NCBI RefSeq assembly: GCF_030052815.1
Contig: NC_079499.1
Span: 105,682,480 to 105,746,479, forward strand
DNA: 64,000 bases
Direction: 5' to 3'
Source: Hevea brasiliensis
Lineage: Eukaryota; Streptophyta; Magnoliopsida; Malpighiales; Euphorbiaceae
Part shown: piece by piece, positions 34,419 to 47,513 of the stretch
Layout: each line of letters begins with the position of its first letter
How positions within the stretch are numbered: position 1 is the stretch's first letter
Notes under the pieces: model-generated
Databases searched by the model: none
Told to the model about the DNA's origin: nothing
The model's input: only the letters and a program-made list of their open reading frames with translations
Made by a program: the position numbers and the translations under genes

Positions 34419-37400
34419 TGACACCCTTACCCAACTACAGCAGTAGCCGAGCAAGTTATGCCACTCAAGCAGCCGAGCACTCTATTTTATCTTAATTCAT
34501 TTTTATTCTTCCTTTTAATATAACTTGTGAAATATAATTTATTTAAGCCTTTGTCTAAATCATAATTTATTTGAGGTTCAAAATTTTATAGAAAATCCTA
34601 CAGAGTACCTGGCTAAAAATGGAGAAAACAGCTTCTGAACTCGTGAAAACACTTCCTATATTCATATTCCATCATCTCAACTCCATTTATCGAATTCTCA
34701 ACAATGTTCAATCTCAGCTCATTCATCCATCTCATATGATACCATGCATAATTCATATATAAACATTCACTCTTCCATTTACAACCACACTTTTCATTAT
34801 TTACATGAATATCAAAATACATTACAGAAGTTTCAAATACATATGAGAAAATAAAATCAATTACAAAATACCAAAATAACATCTAGCGCCCTACCAATGC
34901 AATCGCAGACTGAGGTGACACAGATACTATGCGTAATCGTGAGTCGCCTTACCGACTCGTGGTCTACCGGCCCTCTGTCCAATCTTTCGCACTACGCGCT
35001 TGCAAAAGCGACGCGCTAAGCATAAAGCTTAGTGGTGCAAATAATAAAATAGAAAGAAATAATATGCAAATAAAAATCATAATTTCTTAGCCATTGTGTT
35101 CATAAGAATTGAATAATTACCAACTTAGTGTTTAGTCGAGGGCTAATTACGCTTTATGATATTAACTTCTTCATGAATTTTAAGTTTCTTTGCATTCTAT
35201 CGTAATCATTCCTGATATTTAGTTTTCGTATTTTCTTTAACAATCAGTTCAATTACAGTTATACTTTTCCATGCCCAAGTAACCTATACAAATTGACCGG
35301 ATCGATAAACGGTAAACTAGCACCGTACCGTGTACTTGGGTCGTCACACCATCGGTCACAATGTGTCTCCTGTGCAAATAGAATGGCTAATAAGCCATAT
35401 AAGCAATAAGGCATAAAGCCAAGTAAAACATCATAATCGAGATAGCCATAGGCTATCACATCATAGAATGGCAATGAAGCCATATATCATACGCAGATCG
35501 CTATCGTAACCCTATTGGCATGCCAACCTATCCAAACCAATCACATTAGGCCTACTAGGGCATTTGAAACTTTTGAATTCTTCAATTTTTTTGAATTTCA
35601 AGTTTTTATGTCACTATTCACTTCAATAGTCAACAAAAAGTTGACTTTTGCATAGAACATAGGTGCATTGGTTTTAACACTCCCAATGTACCCCATTTTG
35701 CATTTAAAACTTGTTAGTTTTGGTCACTTTCTCAAAGCTTAGGTCATTTTGGCAAAATTGCCAATTTTTGGTTTTGATGTCACTATTCACCTCATTGGTC
35801 AACAAAAATGTTGACTTTTGGGTAGAAAATATGTACATTGACTTTGGCACTCCCAATATACCACATTTGGCATTCAAAACTTGTTGGCATTAAGTGTTAA
35901 TACCATTTCTAAGTTTAAACCAACACAAGCAGAATTTTCAGTTTTGGTGAGTCAATTTCACTGTTCCATTGGACACTGTTACTGTTGGAATTTGAAGAAA
36001 TGTAAAACATAAAAGTTGTTCCTTATTTTGTCTAGTTGAATTTCCTTTTTTGAATCACTCCATTTGGAGTTTTTTAGCTCCAGATATGGCTCAAAAACCC
36101 AAGCTGTCCGGATATGCATTATGCAGAAATTTACCATATCTACAGTGCATGAACAGTAACTTGAGTCACTTGGTTGAATGGGTTCTGGCCATAATTTGGG
36201 GTAGGTTCCTTCATGAAAGTTGTTTTTCTATGTCTTAACTTGTTGCTGTAAAAATTTCAGGCCAATTGACCAAATCTACAGTGAGTTATGGCCAAATGAA
36301 CAGTTACTGTTCATTTGGCAAATTCTGCAGAATTCAGTGCAGGGTATCCGGATTGTGGCTGAGTTTTGACCCTTTTGCTTTGGTCTTTGGTCATGGTTTC
36401 TTCAGCAAAAATGTGCCATTATAAGCCTAGTTTTATGTCCAATTGGCCAAACACCAATTGGACTAACACAGCCCAAGTTATGGCTGTGCAAAGGGACTGA
36501 ATTTTCAGTCCCTATGCTGCTGTCCTAGGGCAGATTTCACTTTCACTTTACCCTACCATTTTTCAATTCTAATTATGGTCAACATATCCAAAATGGTCAC
36601 TTATTGACCATTAGAGTGTTCTTTAATAGGTTGGTCAGCCAAGTCACTTTTTCATGCCTCAAAACCCTAGTGTCCAAGGCAATTTACCCATAAACCTCCT
36701 TTAGCACCCTAATTAAACATCTAGGTAATTATATAACTTAAATACAATCTCCAACTCATTCTAATTAAATTAAAAACATTAAAAACACTCCATTATTGGT
36801 TCTTCTTAGGGCTGCCATAATTGATGTGTTCATACCCATAGGTTTTTTGTTCATTTAAACTACAAATCTTACTAAGTTCAAGTCCAAAATCATGGAATTA
36901 AAGAGTTTAATGGGTATAAGTGCACTAACCTTGTTTGGGCAGAATTTCCAAAGCCCTAAACCTCACTTTTCTTCCTTTCCTTGGCTGCCAAAAGCTTCTC
37001 CAAGTGATATGGTCAAGGTTTAATGAAAGGGGTTAGGGTTTAGTGGTGGAAACTCATGGGAAATGGAGGTAATGAAAGAAAATTTTCATGGAGGGAGGAA
37101 GATGAGAGGATCACATTTTTAAGGAAGAAGAAGAAGAAGAAAGCATCTGGTTTTTTAAATGTTTAGGTCTTCTTTTATCTCTTTATTAGTTAGTCAAATA
37201 ATGGCAAAATTTTGATTGGTCATAGTTTTTCTTAATGACATCATAATTCCCATTTACTTACTTTTCTTCTTACTTTTGTTTTCTTATTTTCATTTCTCAT
37301 TTTTAATAATTTTTTCATCAACATTAATTCATATTTTATGTCATATTAATTATTTACTCAGCTGGACAAGTCGGCCAAAAATCACCTCGAAGGCTTAAAT

Positions 37401-37796
37401 GACCAAAATGCCCTCCGTTTGGCTTAACGGGTCAAAATCGTCTGTACCGATTGAAAATTTTTTCTAGGTATTTTCTTGGCATTCTAATACCATGGGAACC
37501 TCAATTACCCTTCTCTGGAGTCCCAAAAATTATTTTATAATTTTTCCCTCCGGGTCTAGGGCTCCTCGTTATAGAATCGCAACTTCTCTCCTGCTACCCA
37601 TCGCTTGGGCACCGGCTCGTTTTGCTTGGTTGTATTTTATTTCTAAAATTTTTACTAAGTGTTTCTTATTAATATTTGAGTTAATTATGGTTCCCGACTT
37701 TAATTTTAATATTTTTCCGGACGTTCTAGCTGTCCAGACCGACACCGGTCACCAGAATAGTAGAATGTACGGAGTGGTTACCGAGAGGGTGTTACA
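34419..37796 (-). mobile_element. Gypsy-D-type solo LTR (3.38 kb)
   Basis: A complete LTR: the plus strand starts TGACACCCTTACCC and ends GGGTGTTACA, flanked by CTAGGTG at 34412-34418 and 37797-37803. The uninterrupted Copia-F LTR has one CTAGGTG at the same place (about 26600), which proves insertion and excision of the interior by LTR recombination. It aligns with the Gypsy-D LTR (56912-59974) on the opposite strand. The CCAATTGG pair is at about 36447-36466. No PBS or coding DNA remains. Confidence 0.95.
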
Positions 37797-37803
37797 CTAG
37801 GTG
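37797..37803. repeat. Target-site duplication, right copy
   Basis: CTAGGTG, identical to 34412-34418. Confidence 0.85.
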
Positions 37804-39007
37804 TTAACCATGGTCTATGAGGTTCATAAAATGATTTAGAGAAATCATTTATGGTAAGAAAGAGTTCTGATGATATTAAGAGTTGATATCATGTCTCATT
37901 GCCAATTAGTGATGAGCCTAGTAAGTCACACACATACACAAGTTATCACCTATTTAAATATGATTTAATTAATTAATTAAAGAGTTTAATTGATTAATTA
38001 AATAGATTTGGTTTGCAATTAAATTGCAAAGTCCCTAGCATGACTTGAAACCAAATCTAGATTATTGGATGTGTAGTATAAATTAAATTTATATTTAAAG
38101 TGTTTAAATATGAATTTAATTGATGAGAAATTAATTAATAGAGATTAATTAATTAATTTATATTTGATATAAATTAATTAGAAGAAGAAAATAATTATTT
38201 TGGGTTAAGAACTCAAAATTAAGACACAGGGGCATTTTGGTCATTTCACAGTGTGACACGTGGCACCATGAGATGGTGACACATGGCATAACACATAAGC
38301 TTACAAATGTTTTTTAATCATGTAAGATGATTAAAATCAAGATTAAATATAGGTTTGACACTTGGCACAATGTGATTGGGTCACTTAAACCTAGAGCTAA
38401 TCAAAAGGTGAAATGTGGCTAGGGTTTAATGTGTTAACCTAGCTATTTAAGTGTGGTTATGAAAAGAAAACATAACCAGCAGCCTCTCCTCTCAATTGTC
38501 ACGCTACTTTGAGCCTCTCCAGCTATTTCTCTTCATCTCTCATCAATTCAAAGAGATTAGCCATCAATCTCTTGAATTAAGAACGCTAGAAATTGTTTCT
38601 AGTGTCCTGCTTACATCTCTAATCTCTTAAAAGGCGTAACTTGAGTTTCTAATTAATAGAAAAGGCTTTAGAAGCTGTTCAAGAGCTGCCATAGGTGTTC
38701 TTGGTGTGGACAAGCTAGAGGACAACATCCGTGTCCTCAAGACGAATCTCAAAGGCGCATACGCAAAGACATCAAGAGGTTATTGTAATCGTTCTTGATT
38801 TAATCTAGGGTTCTAAAATTAATCTGATTAATTTTAAATTCTTAAATGGCAAATACAGATCCAAAAACATATTAAAAGAGTTTTAATATGTTGTTTATCA
38901 TTGAAATCAAATAGATAAAAATAAATCTTGCATGGTGCATGTGACCCTAGGTGAAAATTTATGATTCAATGGTATAATCTTGTGTTTTTCACGCTTCCGT
39001 TCGTTCA

Positions 39008-41698
39008 TAGAAAACCAAACCAACTTGACCAAAAGTTTCCCCTAATTCGGGTGACCTACAATCTGCTTGGGCAAAATGACCAAATGAACAGTATTTGGTC
39101 ATTTGGCCATAACTCAATGTAGCAAGGTCCAATTGACCTGAAATTTCACCAGCAGCAAGTAGAGATATAGACCAATAACTTTTATGAAGAAACATGACCC
39201 AAATTATGACCATAACCTAGTCAAATTGCCAACCAAACTTGAGTTACCAAATCTGGCAAAACAATTTTACCAAGAATTTTTGGTTCGCCTAATCCGGCCA
39301 CCATGGTTTTTAGGCCATAACTTGAGCTACAAAACTCCAAATGGAGTGATTCAAAAAGGAAATTCAACTAGACAAAATGAGGAACAACTTTCATGTTGAT
39401 CGGTTTGCCAAATTCCCACTGAAAAATTAACCAATGGAACAGTAAAGACAAGGCATGAAAACTGAAAATTCTGCCCAATTAACATTAAGCTTGGAAATGG
39501 TATTGGCAACCAATACCAACCAATTTTGAATGCAAAATGTGGTATCTTGGAGAACTTAGGTTTAATAAATTTATTATGTATTAAAAAGTCCACAATTTGA
39601 GTGAATAGTAATGTGAATAGTAATACAAAGACACAAAGTATAATAACTAAATTGGTAGAGGAAATTAAGGTATGAAATTTGGAATCCATGAAACATTCAT
39701 GGATTACTTGGAATAGAAATAGTAATTTACCTAAATGACTTAATAAACATTTAAGTTATGTGAGTATATGATTAAGATTTGTATTCCCCTTACTAGTAGG
39801 CCTAATAAAACATAAGTAATACCACTTGAATATGAAATGAAATTAAACTAGATGGATTGTTGAGTATAAATAGGATGAGGTTTATATTAGGATTTATGTT
39901 TCCATTACAAATAAGATAATAACACCTTGTATGAGTTATGAATTCATATAAATATTGTAATGAATAAATGAATCACATGAAAATATGAATGGAACATTAG
40001 CTTTCTTTATAAGGGAAAGGAAGAACGTTTTGAGTACAATGGTATATGAACACCATTGTTATGAATTGTGATCAATATGAATGATGTAAGGAATGTATGA
40101 ATACTATGGTGAATGTATAAATTATGAAATTTATCATTAAATAATAAACTCATAAAACACAATAAATTAATATTTAATGATATTATGTGCCCTTGTATTG
40201 CCTAGACATGTGTTTCAGATTGGATAGTTTGGCATGCCAATAGGGTATTGTTTTAGCAAGATCGCGAAGGCTTTATGCTCAGATTTATGGCTTTGTGCCC
40301 GTATTCATGGCTTTATGCCCGCATTCATGGCATTATGCCAACATACATGGCTTTTATGCCCGATTATGTGTTATCATGGCCTTTTAGCCATACCGATCGT
40401 GATACGTGGTTGACGCTCAAGGCCCCATGGTATGACGCCCGAGGCAATCATGGTGTCCAGTACAACGACGTTATCCACTTTAGTCACCACATAGGTTACT
40501 TTGGGCAAAGAAATTTATTGAAATAAGTTAAGAATATTAGTAATAAAAGAATATTAGAAATTGAATAAATGAGTAAGATGACCTAAAATAAATTAGAATA
40601 GTTATTTATTAGAAAGAATCGAAATGAACTGGACTGATATCAAAATTTACTTATTATGAAATAATCTGAGACAACCTAAAAAGTATTGAGAAAATGCTAA
40701 AAGATTAGCAAAGAAAATTATAACATAAATAAATATTGCAAATGTGACTTATATAATAATATAAGCATAAATTTAATATTTTCAGATCATTTTTCTTTGT
40801 ACATTATTATTGTACATTAGTGAAATAAACACTTTCAAAGAAGACTAAATTAGGATAAAACATATTAAATTTTAGAAACCGCATGTGAAGTATAAATAAA
40901 TCTTAATTATTTGAATTATGTTTTATTTCTATCTTTATTTGTATATTATTTCCTTGTTATATTATTGCACCACTAAGCAAAGAATGCTTAGCGAGATGGA
41001 ATTGTTTCCTTCGCAAGCAGTAATCAAGCTAGAACCCAATGGACGCTTGATCGAATTTTGGGAGCTTTGATCTGCAGAGTGTCAAAGTTTGTGACCTCTC
41101 AAAGAATGCATGTTGATAGGGCTCATATAGATCATATTTTGTATTTTGTATAAAATGCTAGGTATTGTATTATAATGTCAATTATAAATAGGTAATTAAT
41201 AGGAATGCGATGTAAATTAATTAATTAGCTTTTTCATATGTAATTAATTTATATATCATGTAAATTATGAAATTTTGTAATTTTTTTTTAAATTATGTAA
41301 ATTATGGACATTTGAAAATTTTGCTTATGTGATTTTCAAATGTTTACATATGAATTGAGTATGAATGGAAATGTATGGAAATGATTATGAAATTGAAATG
41401 TATGGATGAGATTTGAAATATGAGAAAATTATGAGAATGATTGATGAGATAATTATGATTAGCATGGATAAGATTTTATTTTCGAAATATTGTTGAATTT
41501 CAAACAGGTGAATATTGAAATACGCCAAACGATAATAAAATAGGGGAAACTCAGCTGGTTTCTCCATCAAAAATAATTGATATTAAATTAAATAAATTCA
41601 AAATTATTTAAAAAAATAAAGTAAGATAAGTTAGGTGCTCCGCACCGATTGTAGCATGCCTTGCCTTGCTACATCGTAGTCGGTTGAGGTGTGTTACA
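39008..41698 (+). repeat. Gypsy-B 5' LTR (3' part only)
   Basis: Begins at TAGAAAACCAAACC, which corresponds to about 9774 in the first B copy, so the first 1.4 kb of LTR is absent. It ends GTGTTACA. It includes the TATAAATA box (39865-39872) and the GGC/GCC block (40262-40395). Beyond about 40745 it supplies the LTR end that is missing in the 8362 copy. Confidence 0.88.
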
Positions 41699-41703
41699 TT
41701 TAT

Positions 41704-41715
41704 TGGTATCAGAGC
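41704..41715 (+). other. Gypsy-B primer-binding site
   Basis: TGGTATCAGAGC, initiator-Met type, five bases after the LTR end. Confidence 0.85.
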
Positions 41716-41839
41716 ATGGTTTAGGCGTGCCTAGGCATAAATAGATAGAATGAGATAGTGTGCATAACATGCATTGCATTCATATGAGATGAGGTGACAC
41801 TAATGCAGATCTATTTTCTTGGTTATTTTAGGCTAAGGT

Positions 41840-42712
41840 ATGGATTAAGAATCGTAGAGGGCAGTAGAAGAAGAAGTAGTAAACCGTATCCCGACTGGGA
41901 GTGATATTAGAAATCGGGGAGATCCTGCTTCACCAGTGTAAGAGGTGCCTGTACAACCCCAACATGTCTTGTTTGAGCAGATGACTGAATTTTATCGACA
42001 GATGACTGGGGTTATTCCACCACTGTCTTAGCAGAAATCAACTCTAGGAAAAATTAGGAAGTATGGAGCTATAGATTTCAATGGTAGAAAGGAAGATGAT
42101 TCTTCAAATGAGTATTGGTTAGAAAGGATCGAAAGAGTCCTCATGGCAACTCCATTGCACACTGTAATGTAGTTTGGAGTGTGCGTTCATTGTTATAAGA
42201 AGTCGATATCGATGGTGGGATGTCGTAACCAAGGTAGTGCCACCAGCCGACGTAACTTGGGAATTCTTTCTGATAGAGTTTAAAAAGAAATATATTAGCT
42301 GTGTTCATGAAGAGGAACAAAAGAGGAGTGGTGATCAGCAAAAGAGGAAATTTGGACAGTCTAGTAATAAGAGGCCGAGAGAACAGCTTAAGTCGACATC
42401 TGCTCAAAGTAGGAGATCCGCACTGTGCCTATATCTAGAAGAGATCAACAAGAAACACTAGTAATAAGTGTGCCAGGATTAGCAAGAAAATGTGGCCATT
42501 GTAATAAGTGGCATAAAGGTGAATGTAGGGGATTGACTGGAGCCTATTATAGATGTGGGGCCATAGACCATCGTCTGAAAGATTGTCCTAAGAGGAATTT
42601 ACCACGGACACAAACAGAGGTCGTGGAAGGACCAAGTACAATAGTAACACTGCTTCCAAATGTCACCCAAGCCGGAGAGGAGCAAGAAGCCCTGGATGTG
42701 AATTTGAGGTAA
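41840..42712 (+). pseudogene. Gypsy-B gag
   Basis: Starts at ATG 41840 and meets stops at once (third and sixth codons). Recognisable parts are FEQMTEFYRQMTGVIPP, KIRKYGAIDFNGRKEDD, YWLERIERVL, then (42174-42461) YRWWDVV and TWEFFLIEFKKKYIS, after which a deletion removes the YEKEFxxLSRY block. The 42425-42712 piece has KCGHCNKWHKGEC and a knuckle YYRCGAIDHRLKDC, where the first zinc-binding Cys is Tyr. Related to Gypsy-D gag in wording. Confidence 0.87.
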
Positions 42713-42872
42713 AGTATTTCCTTTATGATATGCCTAAGTGCATAATGATAGATTCAAAAAAAACTAAATAGTACCATATATATAAAAGAAGTAGACAGAG
42801 GGAGCAATAGAAAGGTAAAAGAATTATCTCTGATACCTACACCTAGTAAATTTTGAGGACGAAATTGAAATT

Positions 42873-42885
42873 AGTGGGGAAGAAT
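42873..42885 (+). other. Gypsy-B polypurine tract
   Basis: AGTGGGGAAGAAT directly before the LTR start at 42886. Confidence 0.8.
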
Positions 42886-45329
42886 TGTAACACCCACATC
42901 AGAGCAATTACGCATATTCTATCGCTCTGGACCGATGTCGGTCCGACAGCTAGAACATCTGGAAAAATAATTAGACTAGAGTGAGGAGTCATAAATAACT
43001 CAAATATTAATAAGAAAAATTTAGAAAAAAGTTTAGAAATAAAATACAACCAAGTTAAATGAGCCGGTGCCCTAGCAATGGGTAACCTAGTGGGAAGTTG
43101 CGGTTCTCGCAACTAGGAGCCCTAGACCCGGGAGAAAATTCATAAAATAATTTTGAGACTCCAGAGAAGAGTCATTGAGGTTTCTATGACATTAGAATGC
43201 CAAGAAAAGATTTAGAAAAATTTTTCAATCTGCAGCATAATTTTAGTCTGTTAAGCCAAATGGAGGGCATTTTGGTCATTTCGTCTTCGGAGATGATTTG
43301 TGACCAACTTGTCCAATTAAGTAAATAATTATTATGACATAAAATAGGAATAAATATTGATGAAAATTAAATTAAAAATGAGTAAATGAAAGAAGAAAGA
43401 AAGATAAACCAACAACTCGGTAAGAGCAAAATTTGGTCAATTAAATTTGAGGGTCCAATATTGACCAAAAGTGATGATTATTAATTTAATGAAGCTAAAT
43501 TAATTTAATTAATTGAAATTATGAAAATTAAAAATAATTATTGAAAAGTCAAATTGTAGTGATTGTAAACTTCAAAATAATTTCAAATTTGCCATTCTAC
43601 TTATTTACCATATTGCCATTAAATATTTAATTATTATATAGGTTAATTATTGAACAAAAAATATGCACTTTTTCCCTTCTTCTTCCCGTCCACTTGCCTT
43701 CTTCCCTTCTTCTCTAAAATTTTCCATTAAAACCTAAAATCCAAAGCTTAAAACCCTAAGTCTCAACCAAATTTTTTCTTGGAAAAATTATAGCCTACCC
43801 TAAACTAAAGCGTAATTAGTAGAAAGCAATCAAGAAAACCAAAAAAAATTGAGTTTGGGGCAAGAAGAATTTCAGCCAAGGTGGACCAAGAAGGAGCTTC
43901 AAGTTTTGATTGATTAGAAGGTTGAATTGAAGTTGAGTGAAGCTAAGGAATAAGGTTAGCGCTAGAAATTCTCTTGGAATTTAAAATTTATGCAACTTGA
44001 TTTAGGGTTTACTCAAATATGGAATTTTGTGTTGTGACTTGAATTTGATGATGTTGAGGTTGATTATTGACTATTAGAAGTGTTATAAATGTGAATTCAA
44101 GTTTGGGAGTTGGGTGAAATTGAAAATTGGGAGTGCTTCTCTTATGCAGGAAATTTGGACCTATGAGTCCAGGGTATTGTTTGACCTATAACTGAGGTTG
44201 TGTGACTCCAATTGGTATGAGGCTAATTGGAGGTGAAACTAGACACATAATGGCACAACTTTGGTGAAGAAACCATGCCTAGAAAACCAAACCAACTTGA
44301 CCAAAAGTTTGCCCTAATTCGGGTGACCTGCAATCTGCATGGGCAAAATGACCAAATGAACAGTATTTGGTCATTTGGCCATAACTCAATGTAGTAAGGT
44401 CCAATTGACCTGAAATTTTACCAGAAACAAGTTGAGATATAGAACAAGAACTTTTATGAAGAAACATGACCCAAATTATGATCATAACCTAGTCAAATTG
44501 CCAACCAAACTTGAGTTACCAAATCTGGCAGAAACAATTTTACCAAGAATTTTGGGTTCTGCCCAAAACGGCCACCATGGTTTTTAGGCCATAACTTGAG
44601 CTACAAAACTCCAAATGGAGTGATTCAAAAAAGGAAATTCAACTAGACAAAATGAGGAACAACTTTCATGTTGATCAGTTTGCCAAATTCCCACTGCAAA
44701 ATTGACCAATGGAACAGTAAAGACAACGCATGAAAACTGAAAATTCTGCCCAATTAACATTAAGCTTGGAAATGATATTGGCAATCAATACCAACCAATT
44801 TTGAATGCAAAATGTGGTATCTTGGAGAACTTAGGTTCAATAAATTTATTATGTATTAAAAAGTCAACAATTTGAGTGAATAGTAATGTGAATAGTAATA
44901 CAAAGACACAAAGTATAATAACTAAATTGGTAGAGGAAATTAAGGTATGAAATTTGGAATCCATGAAACATTCATGGATTACTTGGAATAGAAATAGTAA
45001 TTTACCTAAATGACTTAATAAACATTTAAGTTATGTGAGTATATGATTAAAATTTGTATTCCCCTTACTAGTAGGTCTAATAAAACATAAGTAATACCAC
45101 TTGAATATGAAATGAAATTAAACTAGATGGATTGTTGAGTATAAATAGGATGAGGTTTATATTAGGATTTATGTTTCAATTACAAATAAGATAATAACAC
45201 CTTGTATGAGTTATGAATTCATATAAATATTGTAATGAATAAATGAATCACATGAAAATATGAATGGAACATTAGTTTTCTTTAGAAGGGAAAGGAAGAA
45301 CGTTTTGAGTACAATGGTATATGAACACT
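42886..45329 (+). repeat. Gypsy-B 3' LTR (cut by a gap)
   Basis: Starts TGTAACACCC and follows the 8362 copy closely until the N run. The TATAAATA box is at 45140-45147 and the CCAATTGG pair at 44209-44232 with one changed base. The GGC/GCC block and LTR end are lost in the gap. Confidence 0.9.
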
Positions 45330-45429
45330 NNNNNNNNNNNNNNNNNNNNNNNNNNNNNNNNNNNNNNNNNNNNNNNNNNNNNNNNNNNNNNNNNNNNNNN
45401 NNNNNNNNNNNNNNNNNNNNNNNNNNNNN
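45330..45429. other. Assembly gap of 100 N
   Basis: Exactly 100 N, the usual placeholder for a gap of unknown size. Gypsy-B LTR lies to the left and Copia-G to the right. Frames shown across it are meaningless. Confidence 0.99.
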
Positions 45430-45505
45430 TAGATACTGCAAAAGAAGTTGTTTGGATATAAGAAACCCCGGTCTCACTAGAAATCCAAACACATAGAAAG
45501 GCTGA

Positions 45506-47513
45506 GTATATTTTCACTTTTTCATTTACATAATATATTTATGTGTAATAGAAAAGGTCCATTGATATTTTATTAGAAATTCTATTCTTAAGTTGTTAAG
45601 AATATGAGTGACAGTATTTCTAGTACAAAGTATCATAAATAGATTCACAATCGAGGATACTTCACAATAAGGACATGACTTATTCAGAAAGATTGTAATC
45701 ATGTTTATTCCTAAGTTATTTATATGAGATGTAAATAAGATGGAATGGTGAGTCTCATGCCATATAACAAACATGATAGGCACTTATACATGATAAGTAG
45801 GCCGAACCAGTGACACTTATGACAAGCACATGGAGTTTACTCTTGTCAATGCATTGTCATAAATCATATCAGTGCATATAATCTTTAGACCTGAGATAGC
45901 ATAGTTATCTTGTATATAGGTGGTTTGAGTTTGATACTGCTTTTATACTTCTACTGTGTATGGGTATATGGGCATGTGTTAGCTCCCACTAGTTATATAT
46001 GGAGGTAGGTATTGATCAAGATGTAATATGTTCCTCTAAGTAAATAGGGATAAAATCCTATGTTCATTTAATTGTTCTTGATGTTTCAAGTTCCTGGCCA
46101 GGACAGATAGATTTATTCAGAAAAGAGTTTCTGATGAGAAAATCTTTTTAATCAAGAACTGGAATTAAAAGAGAACATAATATTCATAGTAAATGGGGTT
46201 TGACATAAACCATGACTCTAGCTCGAATTGGGATTTTGTAACAGAGAGATTCTAGTGCATGGTAACATATGATTATAGGTTCATTTAAGGTAAACCTTAT
46301 TACTGATTGGGTGGCCATGGCATGCTATGCTAGGTGTTAACCATGGTCTATGAGGTTCATAAAATAATTTAGAGAAATCATTTATGGTAAGAAAGAGTTC
46401 TGATATTATTAAGAGCTGATATCATGTCTCATTGCCAATTAGTGATAAGCCTAGTAAGTCACACACATAAACAAGTAATCATCAAATTAAATATGATTTA
46501 AATAATTAATTAAAGAGTTTAATTGATTAATTAAATATGTTTGGTTTGCAATTAGATTGAAAAGTCCCTAGCATGGCTTGAAACTAAATCTAGGTTATTG
46601 GATGTATAGTATAAGTTAAATTTATATTTAAAGTGTTTAAATATGAATTTAATTAATGAGAAATTAATTAATTAATTTATATTTGATATAAATTAATTAG
46701 AAGAAGAGAAATAATTATTTTGGGTTGAGAACTCAAAATTAAGACACAAGAGTATTTTGGTAATTTCACAGGGTGACATGTGGCACCATGAGATGGTGAC
46801 ACATGGCACTACACATAAGTTTGCCAAATGTCTTTTAATCATGTAAGATGATTAAAATCAAGATTAAATATAGGTTTGACACTTGGCACAATGTGATTGG
46901 GTCAATTAACCTAGAGCTAATTAAAAGGTGACATGTGGCAAGAGTTTTAAGTGGTAACCTAGCTATATAAGTGTAAGGATGAAAGAAGAAAATACACAAG
47001 CTGCCATTCTCACTTTGTGCCACCACCCTTGGTTGCCCTCTCCCCTCTTCTTCTTCATCTCTCATCAATTCAAAGAGATTAGCAAACAATCTCTTGAATT
47101 AAAAATACTAAAAATTGTTTCTAGTGTCCTGTTTACATCTGTAATCTCTTAAAAGGCAAAACTTGATTTTCTAATTCATAGAAAAAGCTTTAGAAGTTGT
47201 TCAAGGGCTGCCATAGGTGATCTTGGTGTGGACAAGCTAGAGGGACAACATCTGGTGTCCTAAAGACGCATCCCAAAGGTGCCAAACACACTGCAGTGCA
47301 TCAAAAGGTTAGATATAATCTAGGGTTCTAATAATTAATCTGATTAATTCTAAAATTTTAAATGGCAAATATAGATCCAAAAACATATTAAAAGAGTTTT
47401 AATATGCTGTTTATCATTGTAATCAAATAAATAAAAATGAATCTTGCATAATGCATGTGACCCTTTTGATTTCAATGATCTAAACTTATGTTTTTCATGC
47501 TTCTGCTCCTTCA
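45506..47513 (+). repeat. Copia-G LTR
   Basis: 2.0 kb aligning with 25790-27812. It keeps the fuller CTGGCCAGGACAG and TCTAGCTCGAATTGGG readings that are damaged in Copia-F, so it is useful as a reference copy. The frame at 46835-47089 is antisense LTR. Confidence 0.9.
46964..46971 (+). promoter_or_regulatory. TATA-like box in the Copia-G LTR
   Basis: TATATAAG in CTAGCTATATAAGTG, matching Copia-1 at 7536-7543. Inferred promoter. Confidence 0.5.

Larger units (their letters stand above)
25734..39007 (+). mobile_element. Copia-F: nearly complete Copia element with a nested solo LTR
   Basis: Left LTR (25734-27812, missing about 24 bases at its outer end), PBS, a 1.76-kb leader, gag, pol, polypurine tract and right LTR (33533-39007, interrupted by a Gypsy solo LTR at 34419-37796). 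It has the same family structure as Copia-1 but on the opposite strand. The two LTRs are nearly identical, and most differences are at CTG or CAG, so the insertion is recent. Gag and pol carry many frameshifts. No target-site duplication can be seen because both flanks are rearranged. Confidence 0.93.
33533..39007 (+). repeat. Copia-F 3' LTR, split by a solo LTR
   Basis: Two parts, 33533-34418 and 37797-39007, together about 2.09 kb once the inserted solo LTR and one target-site copy are removed. Joined, they match the 5' LTR. It ends TTCA at 39007 and directly meets Gypsy-B LTR sequence, entered in the middle. Confidence 0.92.
39008..45329 (+). mobile_element. Gypsy-B: gag-only deletion derivative
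   Basis: The 3' part of LTR1 (39008-41698), PBS (41704-41715), an interior of only 1.19 kb with damaged gag, a polypurine tract and LTR2 (42886 to the N gap). No protease, RT or integrase is present: the interior goes from the end of gag to TTTTGAGGACGAAAT, the usual last bases before the purine tract of these elements. All priming sites are kept, so it could in principle be copied in trans. Confidence 0.88.
45430..47513 (+). mobile_element. Copia-G remnant: RNase H scrap and 3' LTR
   Basis: 45430-45505 joins three short pieces of the Copia RNase H region (GCAAAAGAAGTTGTTTGGAT, then GGTCTCACTAGAAATCCAAA) with the DNA between them deleted. It then jumps into the LTR about 70 bases after its start. 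The LTR runs 45506-47513, ends CTCCTTCA and is followed directly by Gypsy-E. It is the same family as Copia-1 and F, with a TATATAAG box at 46964-46971. Confidence 0.88.

Noticed and set aside
45211..45517. Frames spanning the first N gap
   Set aside because: The N run gives no sequence; the frames are artefacts.
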